From the NCBI RefSeq assembly GCF_014839805.1, contig NC_051129.1:434001-498000 (forward strand): DNA of 64,000 bases, in the 5' to 3' direction. The notes beneath the pieces were generated by a model, which saw nothing but the letters and a program-made list of their open reading frames with translations, did not search any database and was not told the origin of the DNA. The position numbers were made by a program, and so were the translations under genes. Shown here one piece after another: positions 51,000 through 63,000 of the stretch (its first letter is position 1; each line of letters opens with the position of its first letter). Source of the stretch: Manduca sexta. Its lineage: Eukaryota > Arthropoda > Insecta > Lepidoptera > Sphingidae.

Positions 51000-51430
51000 A
51001 GCCTTTTATGCGTCTGGTTATCACTGCAATGTCTTTCTGCCGGTAAACTGCTATATTCATTGCATAAGCACTGCTGTATTCCGGTTTGAAGGACATTGTA
51101 ATCAGAGATATTATTCAAGTGCAGTCCTGGATTTGTAAATAGGCCGTATAGGCCTATATGCGGCAGTCTCTTAGGGGCGGCAGATTTCAGAGGACGCTCG
51201 CTTGATTTAATTAATCATTCGTTTATTTAGCTTTAGTGCCTTTCATAATTCAAAGAAATGGAAAATTATTTAGTATTTTAGAAACCTATATACATATATA
51301 AATTACCCACATGCGCGGCGGAAATAAAGTAGCCGACTCTCATAAAAAATATAAATCCGACGCTGCTCAAGTATGCTGTTCAAAGCCTTGAAATTTAATG
51401 TACTGGGTGGCGTTACTTCTGTTTATTAAT
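51000..51430 (+). mobile_element. LINE 3' tail, family L, interrupted by a MITE
   Basis: Left part CACTGCAATGTCTTTCTGCC and TTCCGGTTTGAAGGACATTG; it resumes after the hAT MITE (51122-51365) and ends TACTGGGTGGCGTTACTTCT. Confidence 0.5.
51122..51365. mobile_element. hAT-like MITE, 244 bp, inserted in a LINE tail
   Basis: Begins CAGTCCTGGATTT and ends AAATCCGACGCTG, imperfect terminal inverted repeats (9 of 13). The flanks TTCAAGTG and CTCAAGTA agree at 6 of 8 positions, suggesting a decayed 8-bp duplication. It interrupts a LINE-tail repeat that runs from about 51000 and resumes at 51366. Confidence 0.6.
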
Positions 51431-51639
51431 ATACGCATCTTGTTTTTTCCCCTATTTAGTCATATAAGACAAATACTAAAATTAATTTCTCTATTCGTGC
51501 TTAATAACTCAAAATACCCATATTAGTCTAAATAACCAATATTACCTTCATCTCTTTATCAGTGTCTATTGTACAATCAATCAATCAATTGAAAACAAAA
51601 TCACGTAGATATCAACGTATATTTTTCCCTAAAACCTTG

Positions 51640-51772
51640 CATTACGTTACACATGGCAACACCGCGACTCGCACAGGTGGTCGGTCCACGCGATTCACGA
51701 CGCGCCGGCCGCGCGGCAGGTAGCGAGTAAACACAACCTCAGTACGGGTGCCAAACTAGTGCCGGGGTATAC
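51640..51772 (+). promoter_or_regulatory. CpG-rich promoter-like patch
   Basis: About 130 bp rich in CpG (GCGCCGGCCGCGCGGCAGG and similar), flanked by AT-rich DNA. It contains a GGCAAC half-site resembling an RFX X-box half near 51658 and a TCAGTA initiator-like site near 51740. It sits about 1.2 kb from the minus-strand promoter at 50.56 kb, facing away from it. Confidence 0.35.
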
Positions 51773-51773
51773 C

Positions 51774-51843
51774 ATGGTCTCCAGTGACGTCAGCAATCAT
51801 CCTTACAGTGAAACTTTATCACCGGTCACCAACCTTGATACAG
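51774..51843 (+). CDS. Candidate small-ORF gene, exon 1
   Basis: An ATG in good context (ATACCATGG) opens 23 codons plus one base (MVSSDVSNHPYSETLS...), ending ACAG|GTAATT. It lies directly downstream of a CpG-rich patch with a possible initiator (CTCAGTA, about 51741). The phase-1 end fits the acceptor at 53148. The frame is open upstream of the ATG back to a TAA at about 51634, so a longer 5' extension is possible. No family recognised. Alternatively this is an upstream leader exon of virilizer, 5.1 kb downstream on the same strand. Confidence 0.4.
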
Positions 51844-51947
51844 GTAATTAGTAATATGATCATGCGATTTAATATTATACTTTGTTAGATACCCACTTTA
51901 GATAATTAAGTATATAATTGCTCAAAGGTATATTAGATACAATAGTG

Positions 51948-52150
51948 TTTTAACGTGTTTGTCTGTTGGAACGCTATAAACTATCGAACAGATTTTCATA
52001 CGATTTTAACAGTGGACGGGCTGATCCACTAGAATGGTTTATAGTTCATATTCTGTATACTTAACTCATCAAGATTTTGCATGACAAAAATTTAAAAGAC
52101 AATGTAGCCAAATATGCTGTATGTGCGAAGCCAGGGAAGTCGCTAATTTA
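51948..52150 (+). mobile_element. Family H repeat (decayed)
   Basis: AACTATCGAACAGATTTTCA and an eroded end with GTGCGAAGCCAGGGAAGTCG. Confidence 0.4.
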
Positions 52151-53100
52151 TATTAAGAACAAACAAACAACTAGAGCAATTAAATATTGGTATCTACGGA
52201 CACGAGTATTTTTTTATTGTATTTAACTACTACTATTTAATTACAGCGTTACAGAAGAAGTAAAACTATAGCCTGATGTGTCTAGTGGTGTAAAGGAGCC
52301 TATGAACCGCGGCGATGTCGATACGATTTCCAGATCGGTGAAAACAATAACGTTTTACAATAAAAGTAATAAAAACATCTTAGGGTGAAAACCGTTTTGC
52401 TAATTGGTGTCTCCTCTATTGCGTTAAAAGATTATTATAATACTTATTATGAACTTCGCGCAGTATGGAAATACTTGCCGTGCTTCTGTCTATCCCTTCA
52501 GCCATAAAGGCGTAAACATGATATCTTTACTAAGAGCGTAGAAAACATTATTCTATAGTCGTTAGCGCTTATAGATTACAAAAAATGAATGGGAATGTAA
52601 TATCCAAACTATAAGTCGATTGCTATCATGAGCGCCGCGCCGCCAAGATTAGTTTTAGGGTGGTGCATCGGCACCTACACATTATAATACATAATATCAA
52701 TTAGTTTGTTTTTTTTTAATTCAATGCGCGCGGGTTTTGAAAATGCTTTATCATAAGCATAATTATGTAGTTGGTAGTTCCCATTGTTGCAGATTTATTC
52801 AGTAACATATTTTTTGTGATTCAAAGCAAGAGGGGTGCATGTACATACACCAATTTGCACCCACCCTCCCTCGGCGTCCATGATTGCTATATGTCGTTCT
52901 CATTCATAAAGCTAGACATAATACTTACGTAATATATTTTTTTATCAATACCAACAAATGTTACGAAACTCAGTTGGTGTATAAATGTTACAGAGTTGTT
53001 AATTATTTTTTATTTAATTACATTTGTTGCAATAAGAAAATGATCTACTGATACCTATGCTATGAGAACCTGCGCTATAGATGTTAGTGAAGGCTTCAGC

Positions 53101-53117
53101 AAAAAAAAAAAAAAAAA
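53101..53117 (+). repeat. A17 homopolymer
   Basis: Seventeen consecutive A bases, 31 bp before the candidate acceptor of the small-ORF exon 2. Confidence 0.9.
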
Positions 53118-53148
53118 TTTATAGTATTTATTGACGCTAACTTTGCAG

Positions 53149-53201
53149 GCGTGAGTCCAGTAGCAACTAACGATGTTGACTCCAGATTCACGGCGGTTTA
53201 A
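53149..53201 (+). CDS. Candidate small-ORF gene, exon 2 with stop
   Basis: A textbook acceptor (branch-like GCTAAC, then TTTGCAG) at 53136-53148 precedes 17 codons ending in TAA. Joined to 51774-51843 in phase 1 it completes a 40-residue product: ...TNLDT-G-VSPVATNDVDSRFTAV. The similarity of SPVTN in exon 1 and SPVATN in exon 2 is visible but may be chance. A 17-A homopolymer lies 30 bp upstream in the intron. Without transcripts this pairing is inference. Confidence 0.35.
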
Positions 53202-53372
53202 AACTGTAGTACATGGACTGAAGGAGAGTATTCTTACGCGGTATATTACTTACTCTACAAGCCTGTTTTACAATGTTACATATTATCCCCTAGTTAACAA
53301 AAGACAGTTAATACATATTATTGTCATTTCTTTACCGTTAAGTTCAGAGTATGACTGATCCAAATCCAAAGA

Positions 53373-53722
53373 GACGATAGCCTAGTTGGGAGTGGAACGG
53401 ACTGTCAAGACGTAGGTCCCCTAATTGGAAATGTAGACGTTTGTAGGTCTGTAGATTAAAAACACATACCTGAACGCACCATTGACTGTTCTTAAAAGTT
53501 ATACGTGTATTCTTTATGAATTACAGCCTGTTTTAATGGTAAAGAAAACATCGTAGGGAAACCTACATACTTAAGAAGTTCTCCATAAAAATTTTGAAAG
53601 CATATTGTGAAGAGTGCCAACCCGCACTAGGCTGGTGTGGTAGACTACGGCCTACCCTCTCAGTAGTAGAAAATACCCGTGCTCGGCAACGGGTATATAG
53701 TCCAGAGCTGGTATAATTATTT
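53373..53722 (+). mobile_element. tRNA-derived SINE, family S1
   Basis: Same order as the 54.7 kb copy: GATAGCCTAGTTGG head, ACATCGTAGGGAAACCTACA body and CCGTGCTCGGCAACGGGTAT tail. Degraded by small indels; the B-box is altered. Confidence 0.75.
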
Positions 53723-54189
53723 ATGACTTTTGTATTTGATCATCTTATAGCGTATTCAACGATTGGCGTTTACTCAGACATTGTGAAACAGACTCTAAGT
53801 AAAAGTTCTTACAGTTCCCTACTAGTGAACACTACGATGTTTTCTTCTTTCGAGCTCCATGTGATGACGGCGTCCAGACCCACGCCGACCTTACATCCAT
53901 CACGTATGGTCTCATTTTGAATGATTGAGTTTTATTAATTTAATATAGTTTATATAAGGTAAGGGAGTAAGGGTGCATTTTCCCCAGGTGGCTAAAGGGA
54001 TAATTAATGTATCAGTATTGACAAATTCTCACACTAACACAAACATCCCCAATCTGACTCCCTGGGGAGTTTAGGGATTTAAACTCTATTAATTGCAGAA
54101 AACAAGGAATCTGGTTACTAACATTGATTGCATTAGTGACGCAAGCGTTCGCTAGATGGCAGTCTGATAAGTCTTTTATATGCTATTGT

Positions 54190-54330
54190 CCGTCTAGGTA
54201 GATACCAGCCACAATGTCACCACACTGTCTACTTCTGCCACTGAGCATTTTTGTGCAAGCACTACGTATTGTTTTTGAACTTGATGACATCAAGAGATTA
54301 ATAACTACCAAATAATATCTAATTCTAAAA
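54190..54330 (+). mobile_element. LINE 3' tail, family L (decayed)
   Basis: GTAGATACCAGCCACAATGT, CTACTTCTGCCACTGAGC and ACTACCAAATAATATCTAAT are colinear with the 25.7 kb copy. Confidence 0.45.
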
Positions 54331-54372
54331 TCTATATATGACGAGCGCATAAGTTTATTGAGTTATATTATA

Positions 54373-54560
54373 CTAGCTTTTGGTCGCGACTTCGCCCGCC
54401 TGAAGGAGTTTTCCGGGATAAGTGTCCCGCTATATATTTTTCCGGGATAGAAATTAGCCGATAACCTTCCCAGGGTTTTAAACTATCTCCATACCAAATT
54501 TCATCAAAATCTGTTCAGTAGATTTTGGGAAAATCGATAACATACAGACAGACAGAACAG
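54373..54560 (-). mobile_element. Family H repeat
   Basis: ACTAGCTTTTGGTCGCGACT, TCGCCCGCCTGAAGGAG, CCAAATTTCATCAAAATCTG and ACAGACAGACAGA at the 5' end of the element. Confidence 0.6.
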
Positions 54561-54672
54561 AGGACTCTGTACATATATATATATAGGTATGTATATTGTA
54601 TAGATAAGGTTTTTGAGAACTTTGTAATTCGCTTTTGGTTGATGTTACTACAGTTTTTAGTTAGGAGAAACA

Positions 54673-54990
54673 GCGATACCCTAGTTGGTTGTGGAACGGA
54701 CTGCCGAGACGAATGTCCGCAGGTTCAAACCCCAAAGGCACACACCTCTGACTTTTCTAAAAAAATATGTGTGTATTCTTTGTGAATTATCGCTTGCTTT
54801 AATGGTGAAGGAAAACATCGTGAAGAAACCTGCATACCTGAGAAGTTCTCTATAGGAATTTCGAGAGTGTGTGAAGTCTACCAATCCGCACTAGGCCAGC
54901 GTGATGGACTAAGGTCAATTCCCTCTCGGTAGTAGAGGAGGCCCGTGCCCAACAGTGGGACAGTATATAATACAGGGCTGATATTATTAT
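54673..54990 (+). mobile_element. tRNA-derived SINE (family S1), near full length
   Basis: The head resembles a tRNA gene, with A-box-like ACCCTAGTTGG and B-box GGTTCAAAC, followed by a body (GGTGAAGGAAAACATCGTGA) and the tail GAGGCCCGTGCCCAACAGTG, ending in an ATTATTATTA run. A very common lepidopteran SINE layout. Confidence 0.8.
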
Positions 54991-56985
54991 TAGTATTATA
55001 TTACAGTTTTTAATCTTGACACCGCTACTAAGGAAAATATTAAATTTGATTAACTGCCTCATTCGGGGAATACCTAAGATTTCGTACCTAAATGACGTTG
55101 TAATGCGGTGACAGTGGTTGTTACAATATAATTTATTAACAAATCGCCAGGATTAATTGACTCAGAAAACACGTCAAACTTGCATCCTGCGGTTAATTAC
55201 TGTATTGCCATTAAGTACCTATTAGATTTTAAAACTCTGGTGGTCAAGTGGTGTAGGTACATATTGTTAGGCATAGGATTTTTCATTATAAAATATGTGT
55301 TAATAAAAAAAAACTCTCTTCCTTCTTTGAAACGATAAATGAATCGGGTATAAGTAAATTTTGTTGTAGTTGGACATTAAATTATTAAATAATTTACTTA
55401 ATAACGTTACTTGTAGCGAACTAACTGCCACGGTGGGAAACAGAAAAAAGGGAGGTAGTGGTTCTTTTTATTTTTGTACAGATATAAAAAATAAAGATAT
55501 AAAATATTCTTAACAATTTCGAATGTCCGATTCCTAAATTGGACCCATGCCATAAACTATTATCAAAGAAATTGAGTTTGCTTACTCTTGTGTGAAAAAA
55601 AACTCATGGCCCAATATAAATGATTGCTTCTAACCAATGCGGCGGTTATAAATTACAATAAGTAGCGAATAGTAGGTAATTTAAAATATTGTACTATCAT
55701 AAAGATTGTAGAAATTGAAACACCAATAACACAAATGAGGATATTGTTGTAAGCAGTTTGTACTTACTTAAATGTTCAAAATACCCAGTACGTGGAACAA
55801 ACCTGACACCGCCTGGCACGATGATACAAGGAAAACTTATTCTATAATAACAAGTGTAGCGTAAAAAACATTCAAGTTTTATTTCGAACGTTGTTAAGAA
55901 TAGATCAGCAGTTTTTAAATAAATGGATAGTGCATAAAGTGATGACGTGGGCCTGGACGCTTGCAATTGGCTGTATGCGCTGAGCCTAATCTTAATTTAA
56001 TAGCAATGCCACCCAAAACTTGGAATAGAAAAGTAACAGGCTCCTTATGTTTACGCGAATGTTAGATATCGAAATAAGTAATACCATTTTTCCGATTATT
56101 AGAATTGTTTTTTTCGTAGTCATAGGCTGCTGAGTACGCCGTTACCGATTTGAGATAGATGAAGACATTTTCATACTTACTAACGTCATCCATAACGCAC
56201 CTGTAATCTAAGTGCTTACTGCTTACAATAACAAAATCCGATAGGTAATAATGGTAGTACCTAACGAACTGTTGCATGCAAAAAAGGAACGGTTGCTTGT
56301 GAGTGAACAGCGAATTAGACGATTTTTTTTATATGACCCGTAACATTGCTGTAAGTAAGCTTACTCGTATAGATATCAGCTATACCTTTTTAAATCTTTT
56401 GAAAGGTCATTGGAAAAAAATATGCAATGTAAGTGTCTATCTGCTTTTAACATGTTTATAATCAAAATCCCTAAAGCCGAAGTGCATCAAATTACACTTA
56501 AAAAGCTCGGCTACTGATATATTACTATTAAACGATAATATGGCGGTCAACAACATACAATAGAAGAAGTTATAAGTATAAAATATTAACATATAGATTG
56601 AACTTTACATTAGGTAAATTAATTAGACATAATCGTAGACAGAGGAAAGGTATTCCTCGGTGTATGTATATAATAAAATATAATTTATAAAAAAAACACA
56701 TATTTTCACAACTTTTTAAATGGCAACTTTAGTTTTATCGCGTGTAAATTCATAACTGGCAATAATCAGAACCAATTGTCCAACGCATTCCGTATCAAGC
56801 AAAGCTTAGATTTTTATCTTAACTATCTCTTTCTGATAGATGTTGATACTCATACTTTTTTTCATTTTCTTGTTTACACATGAATACGAAACTGGAATAC
56901 ACTCTTGATAAGGGACGCGACTATTGTGATTATTATTTCATGAGGAAACTAGTTAAATATGTGAATACATGAAACTATAGTAAAA
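54991..56985. other. Upstream region of virilizer; no other gene
   Basis: AT-rich, with a foldback terminal fragment at 56.04 kb. It should contain the virilizer promoter if its 5' UTR is not spliced from further upstream, but no initiator, TATA or CpG-rich patch stands out. Confidence 0.45.
56041..56076 (+). mobile_element. Fragment of the foldback element (terminal module only)
   Basis: CTTATGTTTACGCGAATGTT matches the terminal module of the foldback family in the inverted orientation; no core follows. Confidence 0.5.
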
Positions 56986-57048
56986 ATGACGAATACAGAA
57001 CAGCCAGACTTGTTATTCTTCGACACATTTTCCCACGACACAAGTGAG
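56986..57048 (+). CDS. vir: virilizer coding exon 1
   Basis: 21 codons from the initiator ATG to GAG, followed by a perfect GTAAGT donor at 57049 (phase 0). It encodes the LLFFDTFSHDT start of the Vir N-terminal domain. Any 5' UTR lies upstream in AT-rich sequence with no CpG-rich patch. The leader could start near here or be spliced from further upstream, which cannot be told from sequence. Confidence 0.93.
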
Positions 57049-60000
57049 GTAAGTATTTAAAGATTACATGAAAATTGCATGCCTTTGCAGGTTTTGTATT
57101 TCAAACGTGAATTTTCTTGCAGGAATTAAATTTGGACTTAGTGCAGTTCCCAAAGTCGGTGTATGTGACTGAAATCCGTATAATACCGCTGGGCGCGCGA
57201 GTTCAGGGCGACTTTCCGGGTGGGGTTCGGCTAGGAGCTACAAACCCTACAAACTTTCACATAGATTTCTTTGTAAACGATTTGAGTAAGCCAGGGGCGT
57301 CTACCTTCGAAGCCCTGGGTAGCCTTGACTACTGCCAGAATGGTCAGATACATATGGAGTGTGGGAATGGTTTGGATCAGCCCAGAATTCCCACTGATGG
57401 ACTGGTGCTCAGAGGTATGAATTTTGTGGATCTATTACTAAAATAAAATCTATTTACTTTAAACGACCTATGGTATGGTAATGAAACATATTATCTCCCC
57501 TGTTATGTAAAGATAGTGGAGTCATAACTTTTGTTAAATAAGGAATTACATCACAATTACAAAATGTTATGTCGGCACCATTTCAACTCCACTTAGGTAC
57601 TTCAGAAATATAATGAATAGAATGACATTAAAGTTCTGATAGAAAAACATCAATAACGCATGTAGAATTCACCGTAGCTCAATGTGATGACAGTTAAATG
57701 AAGTTATGTTTTGTTTATTTCATTAATTATTATAAGGTTTGATACCTTCGTTAAAATGTAAACAGTAAATAAATGTAACATAAACTCTTCATGCCACCTT
57801 TATCACTCCAATACTGGAGGAAATTACAAACAGAATGTCCATTACCATATTAAGAGTTTATTTTTTATATGTGCACGACAAAGTGACCCTGCTGCACCTG
57901 GTGGTAAGTGGAGTGGGAATGTCGACTGACGAGAGATGATTACCTCTCAACAGTGGACACAATTATGCCCGCCTGTTAAAACTGGATCTACACAGGTCAA
58001 TCTTAGAACACAACACACTTACGTGGGCCACTAAATTGACGGTCCCTACGTATAGTATAGAATCTGCGAAATGCAATGTTGCAGATTCAATACTTTGCGT
58101 AGGGACTGGCGATATTTAAACGGTCCTCATTAAAATGAACTGCATTTATTTAAGAGAATAAGGATCGAAGTGCTTATCGCCATGGTAATTAACACTCAAC
58201 AAGCGATGTTTATTCCACAGTCCGTGTGTGAAGTATTGCATCTGCAAAATGCAATTTTGCAGATTTGATACTTTATGTAGGGACCGCCATTATAACCGGT
58301 TTTACCACCTTGTGTATGGTGTTTGCTATCTGGGAGGATATAAAAGATATCTTACTACCAGCAAGTGAGCAGAAGAGGGATAGGTCTCTTACATGCCAGG
58401 GTGGGTCAGTATAGACTCCCCTTGTCTATTTATGTGGGCAAACATGCATACACTATAGTCTTATAGTTTGAACAAAATTGTTATCAGTGTTATTACTAGG
58501 CAGTATAAAACTTAATTCCTTATATTAGGGTGAGAAATATAATATGTTTCTGGGCAGTATTTTGAAAACACAGTTCATAGTATTGTTAGTATATAATGAA
58601 GCCAACAATTGGGCAAATCCAGCATGGAACCGGCCGGCATAATTCTATTAATTAGTGAGAGATAATCATCTTTTGTTAATGGTTACTCCATCTAGACACC
58701 ATCTCACTTACCATCTAGTGCAGTGGACATCTTAGCATGCCCATAAAAAACAAAAGACAACTTTTCGATGTAATGTCTAGTAGTATAACAAAAATGTTTT
58801 CCAAAATACAAAGAGTTGATATATTAATACATGATTATTTTTATTATGTGTAATCAAATTAATAGTGTAGTGGACACTCAATTAATGAGTAATGACCTTT
58901 TCTAGGATAAAATGTAGCTTATAGCACTCAGAGGTAGTCTAGTTTCTTACTGGTGAAAGAATTTTCAAAATTGATTAAGAAGTTTTTGAGTTTCATAAAA
59001 TCTTTCACATAATCTGTATAACAGGGGACCATCCTGTGTTTGATTTTGCACATTATTTTATATGTAATGGTTAATAATACAAAAAAGAAACCCTCTTGCG
59101 AAAACTGCATTGAAATTGGTTAAAAAATGAGCCAGTAATTCATATTTCAAATATTACTATGTGCCGAAGTGGGCGTGAAGTGGGATTTCGCTTCATCTCT
59201 TTCTTTCACACGCCTCGTAATGCCCGATGACGTCACACGTGGTTATTGCGCCTCTTTTCTGTTTCTTGTTACTTACCCCTTCTACCGAAATTGAAAGACT
59301 TATAACTTGTTGATTTTTTACCGGATTTAAATAATTCTTTCTGTGTTATAATTTATATAACGTAAATATTTGATAATAATAAAGAACAAAAATGAGTCCC
59401 GTCCCCTACTGAGGTTTGGATAATGAAGTCTTCACTTTATAACAAAATCAGTTACATTACCCTTGTTATTTAAATGTATCTTAAGTAGATATTTAGTGTT
59501 TTATTTTTAAATTTTGTACTAATTATTTCCTTTAATATCTTTCAAGGGTGGTACACCACTATAACCCTTGCAGTCTACGGTAATCTTACTCAAGTGCTAC
59601 CTGAAACACCAGTAGGTGCTAACCCACCACCAATTGTCCAGCGGCCAGTGTCCAGAGAGCTGGCCCCACCAAGTGTTCCACCACCAGCTGACTGGAACCA
59701 AGAATCCACTAACCAGATCCCCTCTTACACTGGCAATGTTGCCAACAGCAACCCTGATACATATGGGCCAAATAATTATCCTGAAAACTATGAAAATCCG
59801 ATGTACAGAGGTGATTATTATGATAATGAGCCTCCTAAAGATCCGAGGACTTATCACATGGATAGTGAGTGGGATAAAGGCAGAGATATCAGCTGCGAGA
59901 GGGATGGGGATAGGATGAGGCTCAGTCCTCGAGCTTTGGACCATGAGAGGGATAGGCAGGGGCGAAGCAGGAGGCGGTCGCTGGACCGCCGCAGCCGTGA

Positions 60001-63000
60001 GTCTTCAAGGCACAGGGATGATAGGATGGAGCGACTGCGCTCTAGATCCCGAAGCCGCGACCGTGAATACATAGTTAAGGGTGAATATCGCCCGCTCAGT
60101 CGCTCCAGATCTCATAGCATAGACAGAATGCGAGCAATGTCCAACGACCGAGATTGGGACCGAGGTTCCTACAAAAAGGAAGATTATAGACGGCATCGCG
60201 ATCCATCTTATGAGAGGTCTCGCGGAGGTTCCTACGAAAAGGACGCTGTGCCGTATGAACGCAGGTCTCCTTATGATAAAAGAGCGCCTTCATATGAAAG
60301 AAAGTTGAGTTACGAGAAGCGTTTGTCGCCCTACGAAAAACGTGCGCCTTCATACGAAAAGCAAGGGCCGTATGATAGAAAAAGGCATTCACCCTATGGT
60401 CGTATCCGGGCATCTAGCTACGGAAGCCGGTCACCAAGTCGTGATGATCCCAGAAAGCGACCTAGGACTCCTCCGGGTGAAAGCAGCCGCAGACCACTGT
60501 CTCCAAGGGATCCTGATGCTTCAAGCCCAATCAACTCGATTCGTTCGGAAGATGGTGCCGATTACGACAGAGGAAAGCAGATACCGAGGGTAGACTTTTA
60601 CCAAAGCTATCGTCACAAAAGTTCAATACGTAGTCCATCCCAGGAACATGAAAATGCTCCTTACGTGGACCCACATTCCAGTCTAGTTACTGTTCCGATA
60701 GTGGACAACGCTAATAAAGCTATTGAATCGCCAAATCGTAATCCTGACGAAGATAGGTCGATGGACGCTGAACAGTTTGAGCCTATTCTCTCCGATGAAG
60801 ACATATGCGACGACATTGAAGGTTCTTCGTATATGGAGATTGAGTATGACGTCAATGAATACTGTGGAGTTGACGATATTATCAAATATTTTAATCCTTT
60901 CAAAGACGAGTGGAAAAAATATGTCTACATTAACAAAATACATTATTTGAGCGGTAAGATGGAAAGCTCTAAAGATGTTCTCACAGCAAGCTTTGACGAG
61001 TTATGTGATGCCAGTGCAGACCTGTGTAAGATCTCTGAAATGTCCAAGAAGTTAGACCAGAAACTCTACACTAGCCCTTTTGCTGAAATTGATAATACAT
61101 TGCGAGAAGAATGGGTGCTTCAGTGCGAACAACTGTTCGTTTCAATGACAAACCTCTCTAAAAATACAGATATCATGCTCAGAATATTCCAAAATCCAAG
61201 TGCAGATGACGAATTTGCTGAAATTTATAAATTCTTAGTAGCTTTTTGCAAGATCGGTCTTAGTTTCGAGAACGCATTGTCTCAACAGCAACCTACATAC
61301 AAAATAAGGCACATGAAATGTGGCATACGGCATGCCGAAGCCCTAATGTCCCACAAACACAATGGTACCGTGATGTCTCTGTTACTAAAGGCGGGCATTA
61401 ATATGCCGATGTTACTTCTTGATATGTATTCTAAAGAATATATGGCACTTAGCATACGTCTCATGATTCTTAAAGCGTTGAACGCATGTTTATCTTCAAA
61501 GGTATCTATTGAACATTTTATGAAAGAAGCTATTTACCCAAAATTTGACAAGAACGAGACAGATAAGAAACCTAAAAATGGCTATCAGGCACTTATTTCG
61601 ATGATGCAAACAAATCCACTGGCCAGAATAAAGTTTGCCATCAGTGCATTGATTAAAAAGTTGAATATGTACGAGCTGCTGAGCAAATTGCATGATTTGG
61701 TTATGAATTTTAATAAATCGGCAAAGAACGGTCAAAATGATGATGCGGATCTTCCAGAATCTGATATTGAATTCATCATCCATTCCCTCGGAGAGATTCT
61801 GCACATGTATCGCTCGCAATGTCTTTATCTATCGCAGCCAAAAAGATTTTTGCCAGTATCCGCTCAATTCGAAATCAACAAAGAATGCTCGAACGAGACG
61901 TTGCTTGAATTTTTCAACAGCCACCACGTACTCGAAGTCTGTTTGTATTTGCTCACTTGTCCGACTACTTGCAACAATTTAATTGTTGTCAGCCCCATAC
62001 ACGATTTAATCCATGAACTAATCAACTCTCAAAATGGTCTCAACTTTTTGTATATGAATATGGAGTTAAGTGAGTTACTGTTCAAAACATTGATTCAGCC
62101 ATACGGTCAGCAGAACACAGAAGAATATATTTACCCTCATGATTTGAGTAACTACAGTGACCTGCAGATACTGGGACTCGAAATGGCTTATAAGTTAAAA
62201 GCTTTGTACTACCTGCAATCGATCGCTGATTTGCAAGCCGGAAAGGATGAGAAGCTGGATGAAAATGAACTTATAGATCGATTACAGTCGCTTTACTGTC
62301 TTAGCTTTGGTAGTATCGGCAAAACAGCCGTGCCAGATGTAATCGTAATGAGAGACAATGCAGAATGTCTAGTGGAAGTATTCGAAAATGATCTGAAGAC
62401 GAAAAACAAAAGTGAATCACCATCAAAACAGAAATCACCGGCGAAAGCTTATGCTATTGAACTGATCGTGTCAGCAGTTCGCTTTTCTGCTAACGTGCCG
62501 TTCCTTAAGAAATACGGCCAAAGATTAATCAACGTGTCAAAAGAACATGACAGATTTGAGCCAAGCGTGTCCAGCGTTCTTCAAGAAGTGATCCCATATT
62601 TAAAACCCGTGGAGAAAATATCTCTTATATCAGGAGACGACATGGCCGAATGTGTGGAGATTCTTAAGGCTAGTTCTGAGCATGCTCCAGATTTGCCTGG
62701 GGAACTGATGACCTGCTTGAGGATCTTAAGACATTTCTGCATATCTGACAATGATTCAAATACAACTATCGCAAACGAATCAACTATAGAGGAATATGTG
62801 GAACTCAAGTATAAATACAACGTCCTACAATTATTCTCGTTGGACGGAGTCGCTCATCTCGCAGGCATATTAGACAGATTGGCTGCACACTTCGACCAAC
62901 CTAGTATGCATACTTCTTTCTTCGCTTCAGTAAAGGGACTGCAATTAGCCCAAATAATCTACCCATGTCTGAGATTGTTGGACGAAATGTTGGCCAGAGT

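Larger units (their letters stand above)
57415..59546 (+). other. vir: virilizer intron 2 (2.13 kb), repeat-filled
   Basis: Intron from GTATGA to TTTCAAG. The splice restores GGG-TGG-TAC-ACC, giving R-G-W-Y-T-T-I-T-L, the expected continuation of the N-terminal domain. It contains two copies of the composite LINE-tail repeat (57866-58372 plus strand, 58620-58742 minus strand), a palindromic MITE nested in the first, and a repeat with TGACGTCA near 59.2 kb. No coding sequence is visible in it. Confidence 0.88.

Noticed and set aside
52625..52690. Short GC-rich ORF (MSAAPPRLVLGW)
   Set aside because: Only 19 codons with a stop and no donor; cannot be distinguished from chance.
54673..54745. 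tRNA-like segment
   Set aside because: It is the head of the S1 SINE, present in several copies with the same downstream body.
59597..60593. Several ORFs of 60-115 codons on both strands
   Set aside because: They overlap virilizer exon 3 in other frames or antisense; their openness follows from the codon bias and low-complexity repeats of Vir.
61496..61819. 107-codon minus-strand ORF
   Set aside because: Antisense to virilizer; residues are the mirror of the conserved scaffold region.
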